Assembly (NCBI GenBank): GCA_030536855.1
Contig: JAUNPK010000028.1
Coordinates: 1-32,010, forward strand
Direction: 5' to 3'
Source of the DNA: Eubacteriales bacterium
GTDB taxonomy: Bacteria > Bacillota > Clostridia > Lachnospirales > Lachnospiraceae
Length of the DNA: 32,010 nt
In this document: one piece after another, positions 8,977 through 18,635 of the stretch
Layout of the letters: each line of letters begins with the position of its first letter
Position numbering within the stretch: position 1 is the first letter of the stretch
Program-made: the position numbers and the translations under genes
The notes under the pieces: generated by a model
Database searches by the model: none
Seen by the model: the letters and a program-made list of their open reading frames with translations, nothing else
What the model was told of the DNA's origin: nothing

Positions 8977-9941
8977 AAATGTTCTCCTTTAAGTATATCT
9001 TTAAATATTTCCGGAATATCTGCATATATATGGATATTTGATTCAGGTATATCCAGTTCATAAGAATGGAGAAGCTGATCTTTTACACCATATATTTTCT
9101 TAAATGATTCATTAAAGGCTTTGTTGCCATATTTGTAATCTCCAAGTAAAGGATGACCAAGACTTGCAAGGTGAGCTCTTATCTGATGGCTGCGTCCGGT
9201 TATCAAATGTACTTTAAGCAAGGTGACATTATTGTTTGAACATACAGGAATATATTCAGTAATAATGTTAAGGTAATTACCGGATTCAATTTCTTTCCGG
9301 GTTAAATCAGGCTTAATGTCAACTTTATTGAGATTATTATCTTTTAGCAGGTACCCCTCAACTCTTTCTCGATTTTTAAGCACACCTTTAACAATGCACA
9401 CATAGTACTTTCCTATACTTCTGTCCTTAAAATGTTTTGATAAATCCTGCAGCCCTTTTAGCGTTTTACCTGCACCTACTATTCCGCTTGTATTTCTGTC
9501 AAGGCGATTGCAAACACCGGGTTTAAATGATTTAAGGTCACTGTAGGTTATTGAGTTATTGTGAAGCAGATGAGAAATTATTAATTCATTAAGAGAGATA
9601 TCGTTGGGTTCAGCTTTTTGTGATAACAAACCGGAAGGCTTGTTAACGAATATAAAATCTTCATTCTCATATATAACATCAAGATTTCTGTATATGCTCT
9701 TATAATAATCTTCCAAACTTCCTTCAGTAAATTTTTCCAGTGTTTCATCTGAAAAAAAGATTTTAACAGAGTCTCCCATTACAAGCTTTTCGCTTCCGTC
9801 TGCTTTGGAATTGTTTAGAGTAATATTTTTCTTTCTCAACATTTTGTATATAAAGCTTTTACCTGCACCTGACAGATATTTTTGCAGAAATTTATCCAGA
9901 CGTTGATTCTGCGAATATTTGTCTATTATAAGTTCCTTCAC
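8934..9941 (-). CDS. RluA-family RNA pseudouridine synthase
   Basis: The 335-residue protein has an N-terminal S4 RNA-binding domain (about residues 8-75: QRLDKFLQKYLSGAG) and a pseudouridine synthase domain. The catalytic aspartate lies in CNRLDRNTSGIVGAGKT, equivalent to the HRLDxxTSG motif of RluC/RluD, and the late motif LITGRSHQIRAHLASLGHPLLGDYKYG is typical. It converts specific uridines in 23S rRNA to pseudouridine; the exact sites cannot be assigned. The frame starts with GTG (9941) preceded by AGAGGT; the nearby ATG is out of frame. Confidence 0.9.
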   Translation of the reverse strand: MKELIIDKYSQNQRLDKFLQKYLSGAGKSFIYKMLRKKNITLNNSKADGSEKLVMGDSVKIFFSDETLEKFTEGSLEDYYKSIYRNLDVIYENEDFIFVNKPSGLLSQKAEPNDISLNELIISHLLHNNSITYSDLKSFKPGVCNRLDRNTSGIVGAGKTLKGLQDLSKHFKDRSIGKYYVCIVKGVLKNRERVEGYLLKDNNLNKVDIKPDLTRKEIESGNYLNIITEYIPVCSNNNVTLLKVHLITGRSHQIRAHLASLGHPLLGDYKYGNKAFNESFKKIYGVKDQLLHSYELDIPESNIHIYADIPEIFKDILKGEHLWEPGIQEVLEDLH

Positions 9942-9974
9942 TCATATACCTCTTTCATATCATTATAAACGTTA

Positions 9975-10550
9975 TTATAAACACATATTAAGGCAGCTGT
10001 CCCTGTTATATCCGGCTCTGTTTACTTTATCAGTATCTTCAGAATTGAAATTTTCGGACATATTCTTTACTCTCTTTAAAAATGTGCTTTCGTCATCATA
10101 AAGTGTTACATTTACATACAGCTTGTCATTTTTCATAAATTCTTTAAGACTTGTCTCAAACATTTTTTTATCAGCTTTATTATCCAGAGTCAAGGCTGCA
10201 ATATTGGAATCAGAGATAACCATGGCACATACTCCTATAGGGCTTTTGCTGTTGGATACAACCACATCATATACAGATAAAAGGCTGCCTTTATTATTCT
10301 CAACTGCTTCATGGAGTTCTTTAGGACATATTTTGTGTGGAATAAGAACGAAGTATGATACGGCAATTTTGGCAGCAGGCAGGACAAGTACCACCGAGAG
10401 TACAGTCATATAATTGGTCTTGGATTTGAATATTATGATGCCAAGGACCAGTACGGTTAATACAACGGCAAATGCTGCAATTGTCATTATGAGATTAAGC
10501 TTCTTTTTATATCCTAAATATCCGTAATTACCTTTTTCTGTTTTTTTCAT
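9975..10550 (-). CDS. Small two-helix membrane protein, function unknown
   Basis: I do not recognise this 191-residue protein. A short basic N terminus is followed by two hydrophobic helices (about residues 18-41 and 47-71) and a soluble mixed alpha/beta C-terminal part of about 120 residues, which the positive-inside rule places in the cytoplasm. The C-terminal part includes alternating hydrophobic stretches such as [19 protein letters not shown]. It overlaps the end of the ygiQ gene by 23 nt and is followed 33 nt later by the pseudouridine synthase, so it belongs to the relQ-recU transcript. The ATG has AAAAGGA upstream. Confidence 0.7.
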   Translation of the reverse strand: MKKTEKGNYGYLGYKKKLNLIMTIAAFAVVLTVLVLGIIIFKSKTNYMTVLSVVLVLPAAKIAVSYFVLIPHKICPKELHEAVENNKGSLLSVYDVVVSNSKSPIGVCAMVISDSNIAALTLDNKADKKMFETSLKEFMKNDKLYVNVTLYDDESTFLKRVKNMSENFNSEDTDKVNRAGYNRDSCLNMCL

Positions 10551-12516
10551 TATTGCGTCTGTCCTTTTTATTACTTATCTTACTTTTTCTGTTACTGTTA
10601 TTTTTATTGTTAGTTAAACTAGTATTTTTGCTGTTGTTTTTTTCGTTACTTTTTCTTTTGTCCTTGTTGTTTACATTTTTCTTTTCACTTCTGTTATGGG
10701 AAGAAAAACTCTGTTTTATAAGTCTTGGCGGAATAAGACAATCTTTTCCAAAGCCTATAAGGTCGGTTCTGTTGTTGGATATAAGAGCCTCCTTCACCAG
10801 CTCATAATTTTCCGGATTTTTATATTGTATTAATGCCCGCTGCATTTTCTTTTCATGACTGCTTACCGGTGTATATACTTTTTCCATAGTTACAGGGTTA
10901 TATCCGGTGTAATACATTGTTGTGGACATTGTTGACGGTGTTGGATAAAAATCCTGAACCTGTTGAGGCATATATCCTAAATCACGTATATATTCAGCAA
11001 GTTCTATAGCTTCTTTCATTGTGGAACCGGGATGACTGGACATAAGGTACGGAACCACAAACTGCTCTTTTCCTGTTTTTGAATTGATTTTTCTGTAGCG
11101 CTTGAGAAAACTTTCATATACGTTGTTGGAAGGTTTACCCATAAGTTTCAGAACATTATCTGATATATGTTCCGGCGCCACACGTAACTGGCCGCTTATA
11201 TGGTAGTTGCAAAGTTCATTTAAAAATGTATCATCAGCATCTGCCATGCAATAGTCAAATCTTATTCCTGATCTTATGAATACTTTCTTAACCCCAGGGA
11301 TATTACGCAGCTTCCTAAGCAAACTAATATAATCCTTGTGATCCACTGTTAAATTTTTGCAGGGATTAGGAAAAAGACATTGTCTGTTAGTGCAAACGCC
11401 CTTTGTTAACTGTTTTTTGCAGGAGGTATGTCTGAAGTTGGCAGTTGGTCCTCCCACATCATGTATATAACCTTTAAAATCAGGATCTTTAGTCATTTCC
11501 ACAGCTTCATTTAATATGGATTCATGGCTTCTTACCTGAATAATCCTGCCCTGATGAAATGTAAGTGCACAGAATGAACAACCGCCGAAACAACCTCTGT
11601 TACTTGTTATGGAAAATTTAATTTCAGATAAAGCAGGAATACCGCCGGATTTTTCGTAGACATAATGATAATTTCTCATATATGGCAATGAATAAATATC
11701 ATCCATTTCATCTGTAGTCAGAGGGAGAGCCGGAGGATTTTGTACAACATACATTTTTTCTTTTACCTTTTCAACAAGTGTTTTTGCTGAAAATGGATCA
11801 GTGTTGATATGCTGTGTTGCAAAGCTTTGGGCATAGGTCTTTTTGTTTTTTGAAATTTCATCAAAAGAAGGAAGCTCAATGTAGTCATACAGATTATCCA
11901 AAGTTTTTGTTCTATATACAGTTCCCTTAACAAATGTTATGTCTTTGATATCGATTCCACTGTTTAAAGCATCTGCAATCTCTATAATTGAGTGTTCTCC
12001 CATTCCGTAAGAAATTATATCAGCTCCGGAATCGATAAGTATAGAATGCTTAACTTTATCAGACCAATAATCATAATGGGAAAGACGACGCAGGGAAGCT
12101 TCTATTCCCCCAATTATAATAGGGCTGTCTTTATATACCTGACGAATAAGATTGCAATAGACTACAGTGGCATAGTCAGGTCTTAATCCCATCTTCCCAC
12201 CTGGAGAAAAGGCATCAGTTTGTCTTCGTTTTTTATTTACGGTGTAATGATTTACCATTGAGTCCATATTACCTGCTGTAACAAGAAATCCCAATCTTGG
12301 TTTTCCTAGTTTCATTATGGATTCTTTATCTTTCCAGTCAGGTTGTGGAATTAATCCTACTTTATAACCATAGAATTCCAAAATACGGCTGATGATAGCA
12401 TGTCCGAAAGAAGGATGATCCACATAAGCATCCCCTGTTATATAAACAAAGTCACACTGTTCCCATCCTCTTTTTTTCATATCTTCTTTTGAAATTGGAA
12501 GAAAATCTTTAATCAT
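10528..12516 (-). CDS. ygiQ: YgiQ-family radical SAM protein
   Basis: The 662-residue protein has the YgiQ N terminus ([16 protein letters not shown]), the [21 protein letters not shown] segment and a radical SAM cluster [18 protein letters not shown], with cysteines spaced Cx3Cx2C. A further cysteine-rich segment reads [12 protein letters not shown]. The family is widespread but its reaction is unknown. I place the start at ATG 12516, one base after the rsuA-type stop and five bases after GAGGA; the longer frame begins at 12528. The last 55 or so residues are a low-complexity Lys/Asn/Ser/Arg-rich tail, probably disordered and possibly nucleic-acid binding. Confidence 0.92.
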   Translation of the reverse strand: MIKDFLPISKEDMKKRGWEQCDFVYITGDAYVDHPSFGHAIISRILEFYGYKVGLIPQPDWKDKESIMKLGKPRLGFLVTAGNMDSMVNHYTVNKKRRQTDAFSPGGKMGLRPDYATVVYCNLIRQVYKDSPIIIGGIEASLRRLSHYDYWSDKVKHSILIDSGADIISYGMGEHSIIEIADALNSGIDIKDITFVKGTVYRTKTLDNLYDYIELPSFDEISKNKKTYAQSFATQHINTDPFSAKTLVEKVKEKMYVVQNPPALPLTTDEMDDIYSLPYMRNYHYVYEKSGGIPALSEIKFSITSNRGCFGGCSFCALTFHQGRIIQVRSHESILNEAVEMTKDPDFKGYIHDVGGPTANFRHTSCKKQLTKGVCTNRQCLFPNPCKNLTVDHKDYISLLRKLRNIPGVKKVFIRSGIRFDYCMADADDTFLNELCNYHISGQLRVAPEHISDNVLKLMGKPSNNVYESFLKRYRKINSKTGKEQFVVPYLMSSHPGSTMKEAIELAEYIRDLGYMPQQVQDFYPTPSTMSTTMYYTGYNPVTMEKVYTPVSSHEKKMQRALIQYKNPENYELVKEALISNNRTDLIGFGKDCLIPPRLIKQSFSSHNRSEKKNVNNKDKRKSNEKNNSKNTSLTNNKNNSNRKSKISNKKDRRNNEKNRKR

Positions 12517-12517
12517 G

Positions 12518-13261
12518 TCAGTCCTCATTCCTGTTAGTCTGTTCTTTTTTTAAACTGTTTATTTCCTCACTGCTTAATTTTCTATATTCTCCGGGATTTA
12601 AGCTTTTATCTAAAATTAAAGAACCCATTGAAATTCGTTTCAGATATAACACACGTGAACCGATTGCTTCAAACATTCTTTTTATCTGGTGAAATTTTCC
12701 TTCGTATATGGTGATTTCTACTTTTGTAGTATCATTTAGTTTGTCGTAATTTAATATATTCAATCTGGCTGGTTTTGCAGTGAATTCTTTGTCAACTTTT
12801 AAACCTTCTTTAAACATATTTATATGATGTTGGGATATAACTCCTGCAACATCAGCAATATAGGTTTTATCAACATGCTTTTTAGGAGAAAGCAGCTGAT
12901 GGGATAATTCTCCATCATTTGTAATCAGAAGAAGTCCCTCTGTATCCTTATCAAGCCTTCCTACCGGAAATAAATCCTTTCTGCTGCTGTCTGCTATAAG
13001 CTCTACCACTGTTTTATCATGGCTGTCAGTTGTAGCGGAGACAACACCGGACGGTTTGTTAAGCATATAATACTCGTATCTGGAATATCCGATTACATTG
13101 CCGGAAACACTGATTATGTCTTTATCAGTGTTGATTTTTGTCTCGGGTTTAGTAATTATCACATCATTGACAGAAATCTGTTTTCCCTTGATAAGCTCCT
13201 TTACGGAGCTTCTTGTTCCAAACTTCATATCTGCAAGATATTTATCAAGTCTAATGAACAT
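12518..13261 (-). CDS. RsuA/RluB-family pseudouridine synthase
   Basis: The 247-residue protein has an N-terminal S4 domain ([19 protein letters not shown]) and the RsuA-family catalytic motif [17 protein letters not shown], in which the Asp is the nucleophile. The motif [20 protein letters not shown] follows. RsuA modifies U516 of 16S rRNA; RluB/RluE-type relatives act on 23S rRNA, and I cannot separate these by eye. The ATG at 13261 is chosen over an upstream in-frame TTG (13279) because GAGGT falls between the two. The stop is one base before the preferred ygiQ ATG. Confidence 0.9.
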   Translation of the reverse strand: MFIRLDKYLADMKFGTRSSVKELIKGKQISVNDVIITKPETKINTDKDIISVSGNVIGYSRYEYYMLNKPSGVVSATTDSHDKTVVELIADSSRKDLFPVGRLDKDTEGLLLITNDGELSHQLLSPKKHVDKTYIADVAGVISQHHINMFKEGLKVDKEFTAKPARLNILNYDKLNDTTKVEITIYEGKFHQIKRMFEAIGSRVLYLKRISMGSLILDKSLNPGEYRKLSSEEINSLKKEQTNRNED

Positions 13262-13294
13262 AATATTTTGATACCTCAATCATATGTTAAAATT

Positions 13295-14677
13295 TTACAT
13301 CCATCTCCATCCGGACAGATATTTATTCTTTAAAGAACTTCCGTTGGACTTTCCCCAACCTAACGGAAAACCATCTACACATACAAGTGTCCATCCTGCC
13401 TCGGATGTATCATTGTAATCATCTATATCAATGGTTTCGCCCTTTAAATATTTTTCAACACGCATATCAGATAAAGAAAGATTTATGCAGTTGTCATACT
13501 CTTCCATTTTTAATGCCATGGCCAGTGCCTGACTTGGTTCAAATCTGTTCTTTTTTAGTTCACCCAGAAGAAGCCCGTTTCTGATGATTCTAAGCCCTTT
13601 TTCATCAATCATATTTTTTGATACGGCATATACACGGTTGTCTCTTATATTGATATATTTTTCATCAATATTCATACTGATGTGTGTGAGGAACTCTCTA
13701 AGTTCTTCAGGGATTTTCATGTTTAACGGATTCTTAATATATTTAACGGAATTGTCATATTCGTTAGGGTTATCCTTCTTAAGGAGTGCCACAAAATGTC
13801 CCTCTCCCATCATTTTGTGAGGAAAAATTCTCACACATTTATCCAGATTATATGATTTATCCGTTTCATTATACACATATCCCGGGCTAAAACCTTCATA
13901 AGGCTTTATGTCAACAAGATGCATATCAGGTCTTTCTTTGAGAAGGTGTATAATAGTTTCCTCATCCTCAAGATGTGAAAATGTGCAGGTTGAATAAAGC
14001 ATCATTCCCCCTGGTTTAAGCATATCAGCACCGTGAATAATGATATTTTTTTGAATAGCACTGTAAATTTTGGGGCCGTTCATTTCCCATGCTTTGATAA
14101 GCTTGTTGTCTTTCCTGAACATGCCCTCCCCTGAGCAGGGTGCATCAATCAGTATTTTATCAAAAAATTCCGAAAATTTAGAAGATACTCTGGCAGGGTC
14201 TTCATTGAGAACACAGATATTGGAAACACCAAAAACTTCTACATTTTTTAGAAGTGCCTTAGTTCTTGAATTACTGATATCATTGGTTATTAACAGACCG
14301 GTATTGTTTAATTTGGCTGCCAGTTCCGTGGATTTTCCTCCAGGTGCAGCACACATATCAAAGACCACATCTCCTTCTTCTATAGGAAGTACATTGGCAG
14401 GTGTCATTGCACTGGGTTCCTGTATATAATAAAGTCCTGCAAAGTAATATGGATGCTTTGCAGGCTTGTCCTCCTCTTCATAGTAAAAGCCGTTATCTAT
14501 CCATGGTATTGGAGTCAGTTTAAAAGGACATATTTTTAGAAAATCTTCTGTAGATATTTTTAAATTGTTGACTCTCAAACCATAAAGTCTTTTATTGTTA
14601 AAGCTTTCAAGATATGCGTCAAAGTCATCTTTAAGCATATCTTTCATAGCTACAAGGTAGCTTTCAGGTAAGTTCAT
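13295..14677 (-). CDS. NOL1/NOP2/Sun-family rRNA cytosine-C5 methyltransferase (RsmF-like)
   Basis: The 460-residue protein has an N-terminal PES/PUA-like region (RLYGLRVNNLKI), the SAM-binding motif FDMCAAPGGKSTELAA, and the two catalytic cysteine motifs DAPCSGEGMFRKD and YSTCTF. A C-terminal RNA-binding part ends GWTLVCVDGFPLGWGKSNG, as in RsmF/YebU proteins. These make 5-methylcytosine in rRNA; E. coli RsmF acts on 16S C1407, but the target here is inferred only at family level. GGAGGA lies five bases before the ATG. Confidence 0.9.
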   Translation of the reverse strand: MNLPESYLVAMKDMLKDDFDAYLESFNNKRLYGLRVNNLKISTEDFLKICPFKLTPIPWIDNGFYYEEEDKPAKHPYYFAGLYYIQEPSAMTPANVLPIEEGDVVFDMCAAPGGKSTELAAKLNNTGLLITNDISNSRTKALLKNVEVFGVSNICVLNEDPARVSSKFSEFFDKILIDAPCSGEGMFRKDNKLIKAWEMNGPKIYSAIQKNIIIHGADMLKPGGMMLYSTCTFSHLEDEETIIHLLKERPDMHLVDIKPYEGFSPGYVYNETDKSYNLDKCVRIFPHKMMGEGHFVALLKKDNPNEYDNSVKYIKNPLNMKIPEELREFLTHISMNIDEKYINIRDNRVYAVSKNMIDEKGLRIIRNGLLLGELKKNRFEPSQALAMALKMEEYDNCINLSLSDMRVEKYLKGETIDIDDYNDTSEAGWTLVCVDGFPLGWGKSNGSSLKNKYLSGWRWM

Positions 14678-14719
14678 ATTGTCCTCCGGTTGTATTATTA
14701 GTAGTATTATTAATAAAGA

Positions 14720-15523
14720 TTATTGTATGGTCTGTGCACGGTAATCTTCAGCCATAATATCAAGCTGTCTTGCAAATCTTTGAAGTTTTGCAAGATCTCC
14801 ATTCTGATATATTTCATAGAATTCATCCTGAATACTTATAATTTCCTGCTTATTTGCAACTTTATATAGACTCTGGATTGTAGTGAGAATCTCAGTAACG
14901 ATGTTAGCCTTAATTGTTACAAAATTCTGGGCATCAATAATTTCATCGTGAATGCTGGACATTTCATTGTCCAGAGTGATTATGGCATCTGAAGCAGCAG
15001 AAAGTCTGCTTTTTACATGTTCAGGGATATTGCCGTCATATTTGTATTGAAGGGAATGTTCAATAATTGCCCAAAAGTTCATGCCAAGAGTTCTAATTTG
15101 AATTTCTACGGGAATGATTTTGGTTCCCTTTACAGTTTCTACCTTGTACTTTACTATAATATGATAGCTTCTGTAGCCACTTTCTTTTATGTTTTTAACA
15201 TAGTCTTTTTCTGATATTACTTCCATATCACTGCGGTTTTTGATAAGATTTACAACATTATATATATCGTCAGTAAACTGACATATAAGACGAATACCTG
15301 CAATATCAAAAAGATTTTCTTCAATTTTATCTATATCAATATTACGTTTCTGTGCCTTCTGTATTATACTGGATATAGATTTTACACGTCCAAGCACCTG
15401 TTCTATTGGAGAATATATACCTGCTTGTCTGTATTCCTTTATCATATGATTGAATTTTAACTGTAATTCTTCTACAGCCAGCTCATAAGGTGTGAGTATT
15501 TCCTTCCACATCTGTATTTCCAT
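14720..15523 (-). CDS. relQ: Small alarmone synthetase, RelQ/YjbM type
   Basis: The 267-residue protein carries only a (p)ppGpp synthetase domain, with no hydrolase, TGS or ACT domains. Key segments are NLFDIAGIRLICQF, the G-loop region ESGYRSYHIIVKYK and the catalytic EIQIRTLGMNFWAIIEHSLQYKY. Such enzymes transfer pyrophosphate from ATP to GDP/GTP and respond to envelope stress or growth transitions. The long C-terminal helical tail fits the RelQ tetramer arrangement. It heads an eight-gene transcript mostly devoted to RNA modification and recombination, and has its own promoter. AAAGGAA precedes the ATG. Confidence 0.9.
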   Translation of the reverse strand: MEIQMWKEILTPYELAVEELQLKFNHMIKEYRQAGIYSPIEQVLGRVKSISSIIQKAQKRNIDIDKIEENLFDIAGIRLICQFTDDIYNVVNLIKNRSDMEVISEKDYVKNIKESGYRSYHIIVKYKVETVKGTKIIPVEIQIRTLGMNFWAIIEHSLQYKYDGNIPEHVKSRLSAASDAIITLDNEMSSIHDEIIDAQNFVTIKANIVTEILTTIQSLYKVANKQEIISIQDEFYEIYQNGDLAKLQRFARQLDIMAEDYRAQTIQ

Positions 15524-15554
15524 AATTAATATTCCTTTCCAAATAACGAAAATA

Positions 15555-15566
15555 AGTATTAATACT
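15555..15566. repeat. 12-bp perfect palindrome after the relQ promoter
   Basis: AGTATTAATACT is a perfect palindrome about 8-20 bases downstream of the inferred relQ start, a reasonable place for a repressor site. It is entirely AT-rich apart from the ends, so it could also be chance. No regulator can be assigned. Confidence 0.35.
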
Positions 15567-15580
15567 CAGATTTACATTTC

Positions 15581-15609
15581 ATTATACCATAATTAATAGT
15601 TATAATACA
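15581..15609 (-). promoter_or_regulatory. Extended -10 promoter of the relQ operon
   Basis: On the minus strand TATAAT (15586-15581) is preceded by TGG, an extended -10 element. The -35 at 17-nt spacing is a weak TGTATT (15609-15604) lying inside the 3' end of the M23 peptidase gene. The 12-mer TTATGGTATAAT is identical to the one in the lepB promoter. Confidence 0.6.
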
Positions 15610-16456
15610 GTAATTTGTCACTAATACCTTTAAGTATATAATATGGATTTATGGAAATTTCATTGCCATCCTTATCTGTTGTATATATTCCAAAATGCAG
15701 ATGTGTATCAAATTTTCCTTTGGTACCTTCTACCTCACTGTATCCGGTACTTCCCATATAACCTATAATGTCCCCGGCCTTTACTTCATCACCAATTTTA
15801 AAGTCTTTTGCATAAGAATCCAAATGGGCATAATAATAATAAATGCCTGATGGGGAGGATATTCCTACCCTGTAGCCACCAAGCTTTAGCCATCCGATAC
15901 CTTTTATTGTTCCGTCAGATACCGAAAGTACAGGATATAATCCATCTTGTTTTGTTAAAGCCATAATATCGGCACCTTCATGAGTGCGTTCTCCACCATA
16001 AGTTCTTGAGTTTCCCCAGGAATCATCGAAAGACACAAAGGGTGAATTATTAATTGATGCAGCTATAGGAAAATATTTAAAATCATTCATATTGCCACAG
16101 ATAAAGTTATTGATTTCATTATAATTTTCATGGTATTTGTGAACAATGTAATTCTTATATCGGTTGAAATTATTGATATTTATGTTATTAAGGTCTTCTT
16201 CTTGTACATTACATTTGGTAATAAAACATAAAACTGTTAATAAATCGCAGGGAGAAGTGTTTAGAGATTCGGCTTTTGAACTGATATCTTCCATAGATAC
16301 ATTTACTGTATAATTCCTGAAAGCATCACTATTAATACTGATGCTTTCTATGTTGGATAATAACGAGTGTTTTTTTATAGAACATAGAAAATATGTTGTG
16401 AAAATAAACAATACCATTAGGATATAAAGTTGTTTTTTAAGTTGGGTATTCTTCAT
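15593..16456 (-). CDS. Membrane-anchored M23-family (LytM-like) peptidase
   Basis: The 287-residue protein starts with an uncleaved-looking signal anchor (residues about 8-27), then a helical extracytoplasmic region of about 100 residues. A C-terminal M23 zinc endopeptidase domain spans about 150-270. The zinc ligands are present as HEGAD (HxxxD) and HLHFG, with YYYYAHLDSY as the substrate-groove strand, so it looks active and should cleave peptidoglycan cross-links. It is divergent from a YlbJ-like gene. I see no clear ribosome binding site before the ATG, so expression may be low. A role in sporulation is possible from the neighbour but not shown. Confidence 0.85.
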   Translation of the reverse strand: MKNTQLKKQLYILMVLFIFTTYFLCSIKKHSLLSNIESISINSDAFRNYTVNVSMEDISSKAESLNTSPCDLLTVLCFITKCNVQEEDLNNININNFNRYKNYIVHKYHENYNEINNFICGNMNDFKYFPIAASINNSPFVSFDDSWGNSRTYGGERTHEGADIMALTKQDGLYPVLSVSDGTIKGIGWLKLGGYRVGISSPSGIYYYYAHLDSYAKDFKIGDEVKAGDIIGYMGSTGYSEVEGTKGKFDTHLHFGIYTTDKDGNEISINPYYILKGISDKLLYYNY

Positions 16457-16541
16457 ATTGAGATAATTAATTTATATTTTTCAAATGCTTTATACAGGAT
16501 ATGTCTATTAAGATTTTGTAATGCATAAACTAAAATAAAAA

Positions 16542-17507
16542 ATGAAAAAATCACTGTATACTATTCTGCTTTTATTATTGTTGTTATTGGTTTTAATATT
16601 TCCACGGTTAATGTTTAATGCTACAGTTGAGGGGATTAAACTGTGGTTTTATAAGGTTATTCCCGGATTGTTTATATCATTTATAATTACAGGATGCCTT
16701 AACCACTATGTGAAACCGAACAGGAAAATTGGGTTGATTTATATCATTTTGTCAGGTATATTATGCGGATTCCCTATAGGTGCAATAAATTGTATAGGAA
16801 TGAGATCAGAGCTGAATAAATCTTTAGATAATAGTAAAAATAATACTCAAAATAATAAAAAGAGTATGGCAGATGCTAAATTTATGAATAATATTATAGA
16901 TAACATTATTGGGTACTGTAATATAACCAGTCCATCTTTTCTTATAAATTACATTTACTATAATCTGTTAAATAAATCTGTTAATTATATGAAATTTATA
17001 GTCTGTACATATCTTCCGGTAATAATACTGTTATTTATAAATATAACAAAAGGCTATATGCAGGAAAGAATAGGAAGAAAAAATGAGTCTGTTAAATTGG
17101 AAAATAATATTAAAGATGGGATGAATGATAAGTTTATTACTGTATTTGATAAGTCTTTGAATGCAGCCATAACCAACAGTCTAAAATTATGTGGTTATAT
17201 AGTTATATTTTCCTGTGTATCTGCATTAATATGCAGCTTTTTTAATAATGGAATTATAACTTGTATTATATGTGGTTTTATAGAAATTACCAACGGATTA
17301 TATATGACTAGCTGTTATATGGAAAATGATTCTTTAAAATATATTATATTAATGTCAATAAATGCATGGGGAGGAGTATCCACACTTATGCAGACTATAG
17401 GTATTGTTGGCAGTGATAATTTAAACATAAAAAAATACATATATCAAAAATTAATGCTTACACTTCTTACATTGGTGATTTCATCAATTATGATATATGT
17501 ATTATGA
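16542..17507 (+). CDS. ylbJ: YlbJ-like sporulation-associated integral membrane protein
   Basis: The 321-residue polytopic membrane protein has hydrophobic segments at about residues 5-22, 38-55, 60-85, 150-170, 215-240 and 295-320. The pattern GLFISFIITGCL followed by GILCGFPIGA resembles the gate-type core of YlbJ. In B. subtilis ylbJ lies directly after rsmD (ylbH) and coaD (ylbI); here those genes lie immediately next door but convergent, which supports the call. B. subtilis YlbJ is a sporulation protein of the mother cell. A central polar stretch (about residues 90-115) is rich in Asn and Lys. There is no obvious ribosome binding site before the ATG. Confidence 0.68.
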   Translation: MKKSLYTILLLLLLLLVLIFPRLMFNATVEGIKLWFYKVIPGLFISFIITGCLNHYVKPNRKIGLIYIILSGILCGFPIGAINCIGMRSELNKSLDNSKNNTQNNKKSMADAKFMNNIIDNIIGYCNITSPSFLINYIYYNLLNKSVNYMKFIVCTYLPVIILLFINITKGYMQERIGRKNESVKLENNIKDGMNDKFITVFDKSLNAAITNSLKLCGYIVIFSCVSALICSFFNNGIITCIICGFIEITNGLYMTSCYMENDSLKYIILMSINAWGGVSTLMQTIGIVGSDNLNIKKYIYQKLMLTLLTLVISSIMIYVL

Positions 17508-17522
17508 TATTTGTGTTATTAA

Positions 17523-18119
17523 TTATTCTGTAATATTAGATGTTCCTTCAGCGACATTCTCATTTTCAATATCTACATCATTCTCTGTGGCATTGAGCTC
17601 ACTTCTGTTATTGTTAACAATTGAAAGAACATTCTCAAGGCCGGAAAGGAGTGATGTATACTTTTCTTTATTATCTTTTATTGATTTCTCGATAATCATC
17701 TGAAGATTTTCAAGCATATCATCAGTATAATTCATAGCGCTCATACGAATATTATTGGCATCCTCAGTGGCATTATCAAGAATTGCCTGAGCCTGTGCAG
17801 TTGCCTGCTCTATAAGCTGATTAGCCTGTGCATAAGCTCTCTGCATAATCTCATGTTCATTAATAAGTTCTTCTGTCTGTATCTGAGCTGCATTAATAAT
17901 GGCTTCAGCCTGCTCTTTCGCATCAGCAATAATTGCATCCTTGTTGCTAAGAATTTTTTGATATTTCTTAACTTCCTCAGGAGTCTTGAGTCTTAACTCA
18001 GCCAGCATATCTTCAAGCTGTTCTTTGTTTACAATAATCTTATTGTTGGATAATGGCTGATATTTACAATTGTCAATGTAACTTTCAATATCACTAATCA
18101 ACTGTTCGATTCTACTCAT
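17523..18119 (-). CDS. Coiled-coil protein, DivIVA/ATPase-b-subunit-like
   Basis: The 198-residue protein has no membrane segment. Residues about 55-165 form a long Ala/Gln/Glu-rich heptad pattern (EQAEAIINAAQIQTEELI, QLIEQATAQAQAILDNATED) typical of DivIVA-like or ATP-synthase b-like coiled coils. The C terminus is acidic and probably disordered. It starts one base after coaD and ends the der-coaD operon. A coiled-coil gene beside rsmD-coaD is frequent in clostridia; its function is not established. Similarity to DivIVA is by composition and periodicity only. Confidence 0.75.
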   Translation of the reverse strand: MSRIEQLISDIESYIDNCKYQPLSNNKIIVNKEQLEDMLAELRLKTPEEVKKYQKILSNKDAIIADAKEQAEAIINAAQIQTEELINEHEIMQRAYAQANQLIEQATAQAQAILDNATEDANNIRMSAMNYTDDMLENLQMIIEKSIKDNKEKYTSLLSGLENVLSIVNNNRSELNATENDVDIENENVAEGTSNITE

Positions 18120-18120
18120 T

Positions 18121-18633
18121 TTACATTTCCCCTTTTTCCTTAGAACTATTTTTATTTATACCATATCTGTCATAAACCAGATGGATAATTTCAGCAGGAA
18201 CGAATTTGCTTATATCCCCTCCGTACATTGCCATTTCTTTTACAATACTTGAACTTAAATAGGCATATTTAAGACTGGTGTTCAAGAATATAGTATCAAT
18301 TTCCGGCGCTGCAACCCTGTTGGTCTGAGACATGGCTAATTCATATTCAAAATCTGTTACGGCTCTTAAGCCTCTGACTATAGTCTGAACTTCGTGCTGT
18401 CTTGCAAAATCAACTAACAAGCCGGAAAAACTTAAAATTTCAACATTTGGAATGTCTTTTGTAACTTCTTTTAACATATTAACACGTTCATCAACTGAAA
18501 ACAATGGTGATTTAGAATTGTTATTTAGTACTCCTACTATTAATTTATCTACTAAGTTGGCTGATCTTCTAATTATATCCAGATGTCCAAGTGTAACCGG
18601 GTCGAAACTTCCGGGATATATAGCTTTTTTCAA
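18121..18633 (-). CDS. coaD: Phosphopantetheine adenylyltransferase
   Basis: CoaD adenylates 4'-phosphopantetheine to dephospho-CoA, the penultimate step of coenzyme A synthesis. The 170-residue protein has the nucleotidyltransferase motif [13 protein letters not shown], the [17 protein letters not shown] segment and the late SSSIVKE motif. The start codon is TTG (18633) with AAGGGGAG upstream, lying within the last codons of rsmD; an unusual start that may keep expression low. Two bases separate it from the rsmD stop. Confidence 0.96.
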   Translation of the reverse strand: MKKAIYPGSFDPVTLGHLDIIRRSANLVDKLIVGVLNNNSKSPLFSVDERVNMLKEVTKDIPNVEILSFSGLLVDFARQHEVQTIVRGLRAVTDFEYELAMSQTNRVAAPEIDTIFLNTSLKYAYLSSSIVKEMAMYGGDISKFVPAEIIHLVYDRYGINKNSSKEKGEM

Positions 18634-18635
18634 AA

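Noticed and set aside
10553-10807. Plus-strand frame encoding a very leucine-rich, membrane-like peptide
   Set aside because: It is the antisense reading of the Lys/Asn-rich tail of ygiQ, where AAA/AAT codons read as Leu/Phe/Ile on the other strand. There is no ribosome binding site.
13262-13279. Upstream TTG start for the RsuA-type synthase
   Set aside because: The GAGGT ribosome binding site falls just inside this extension and suits the ATG at 13261.
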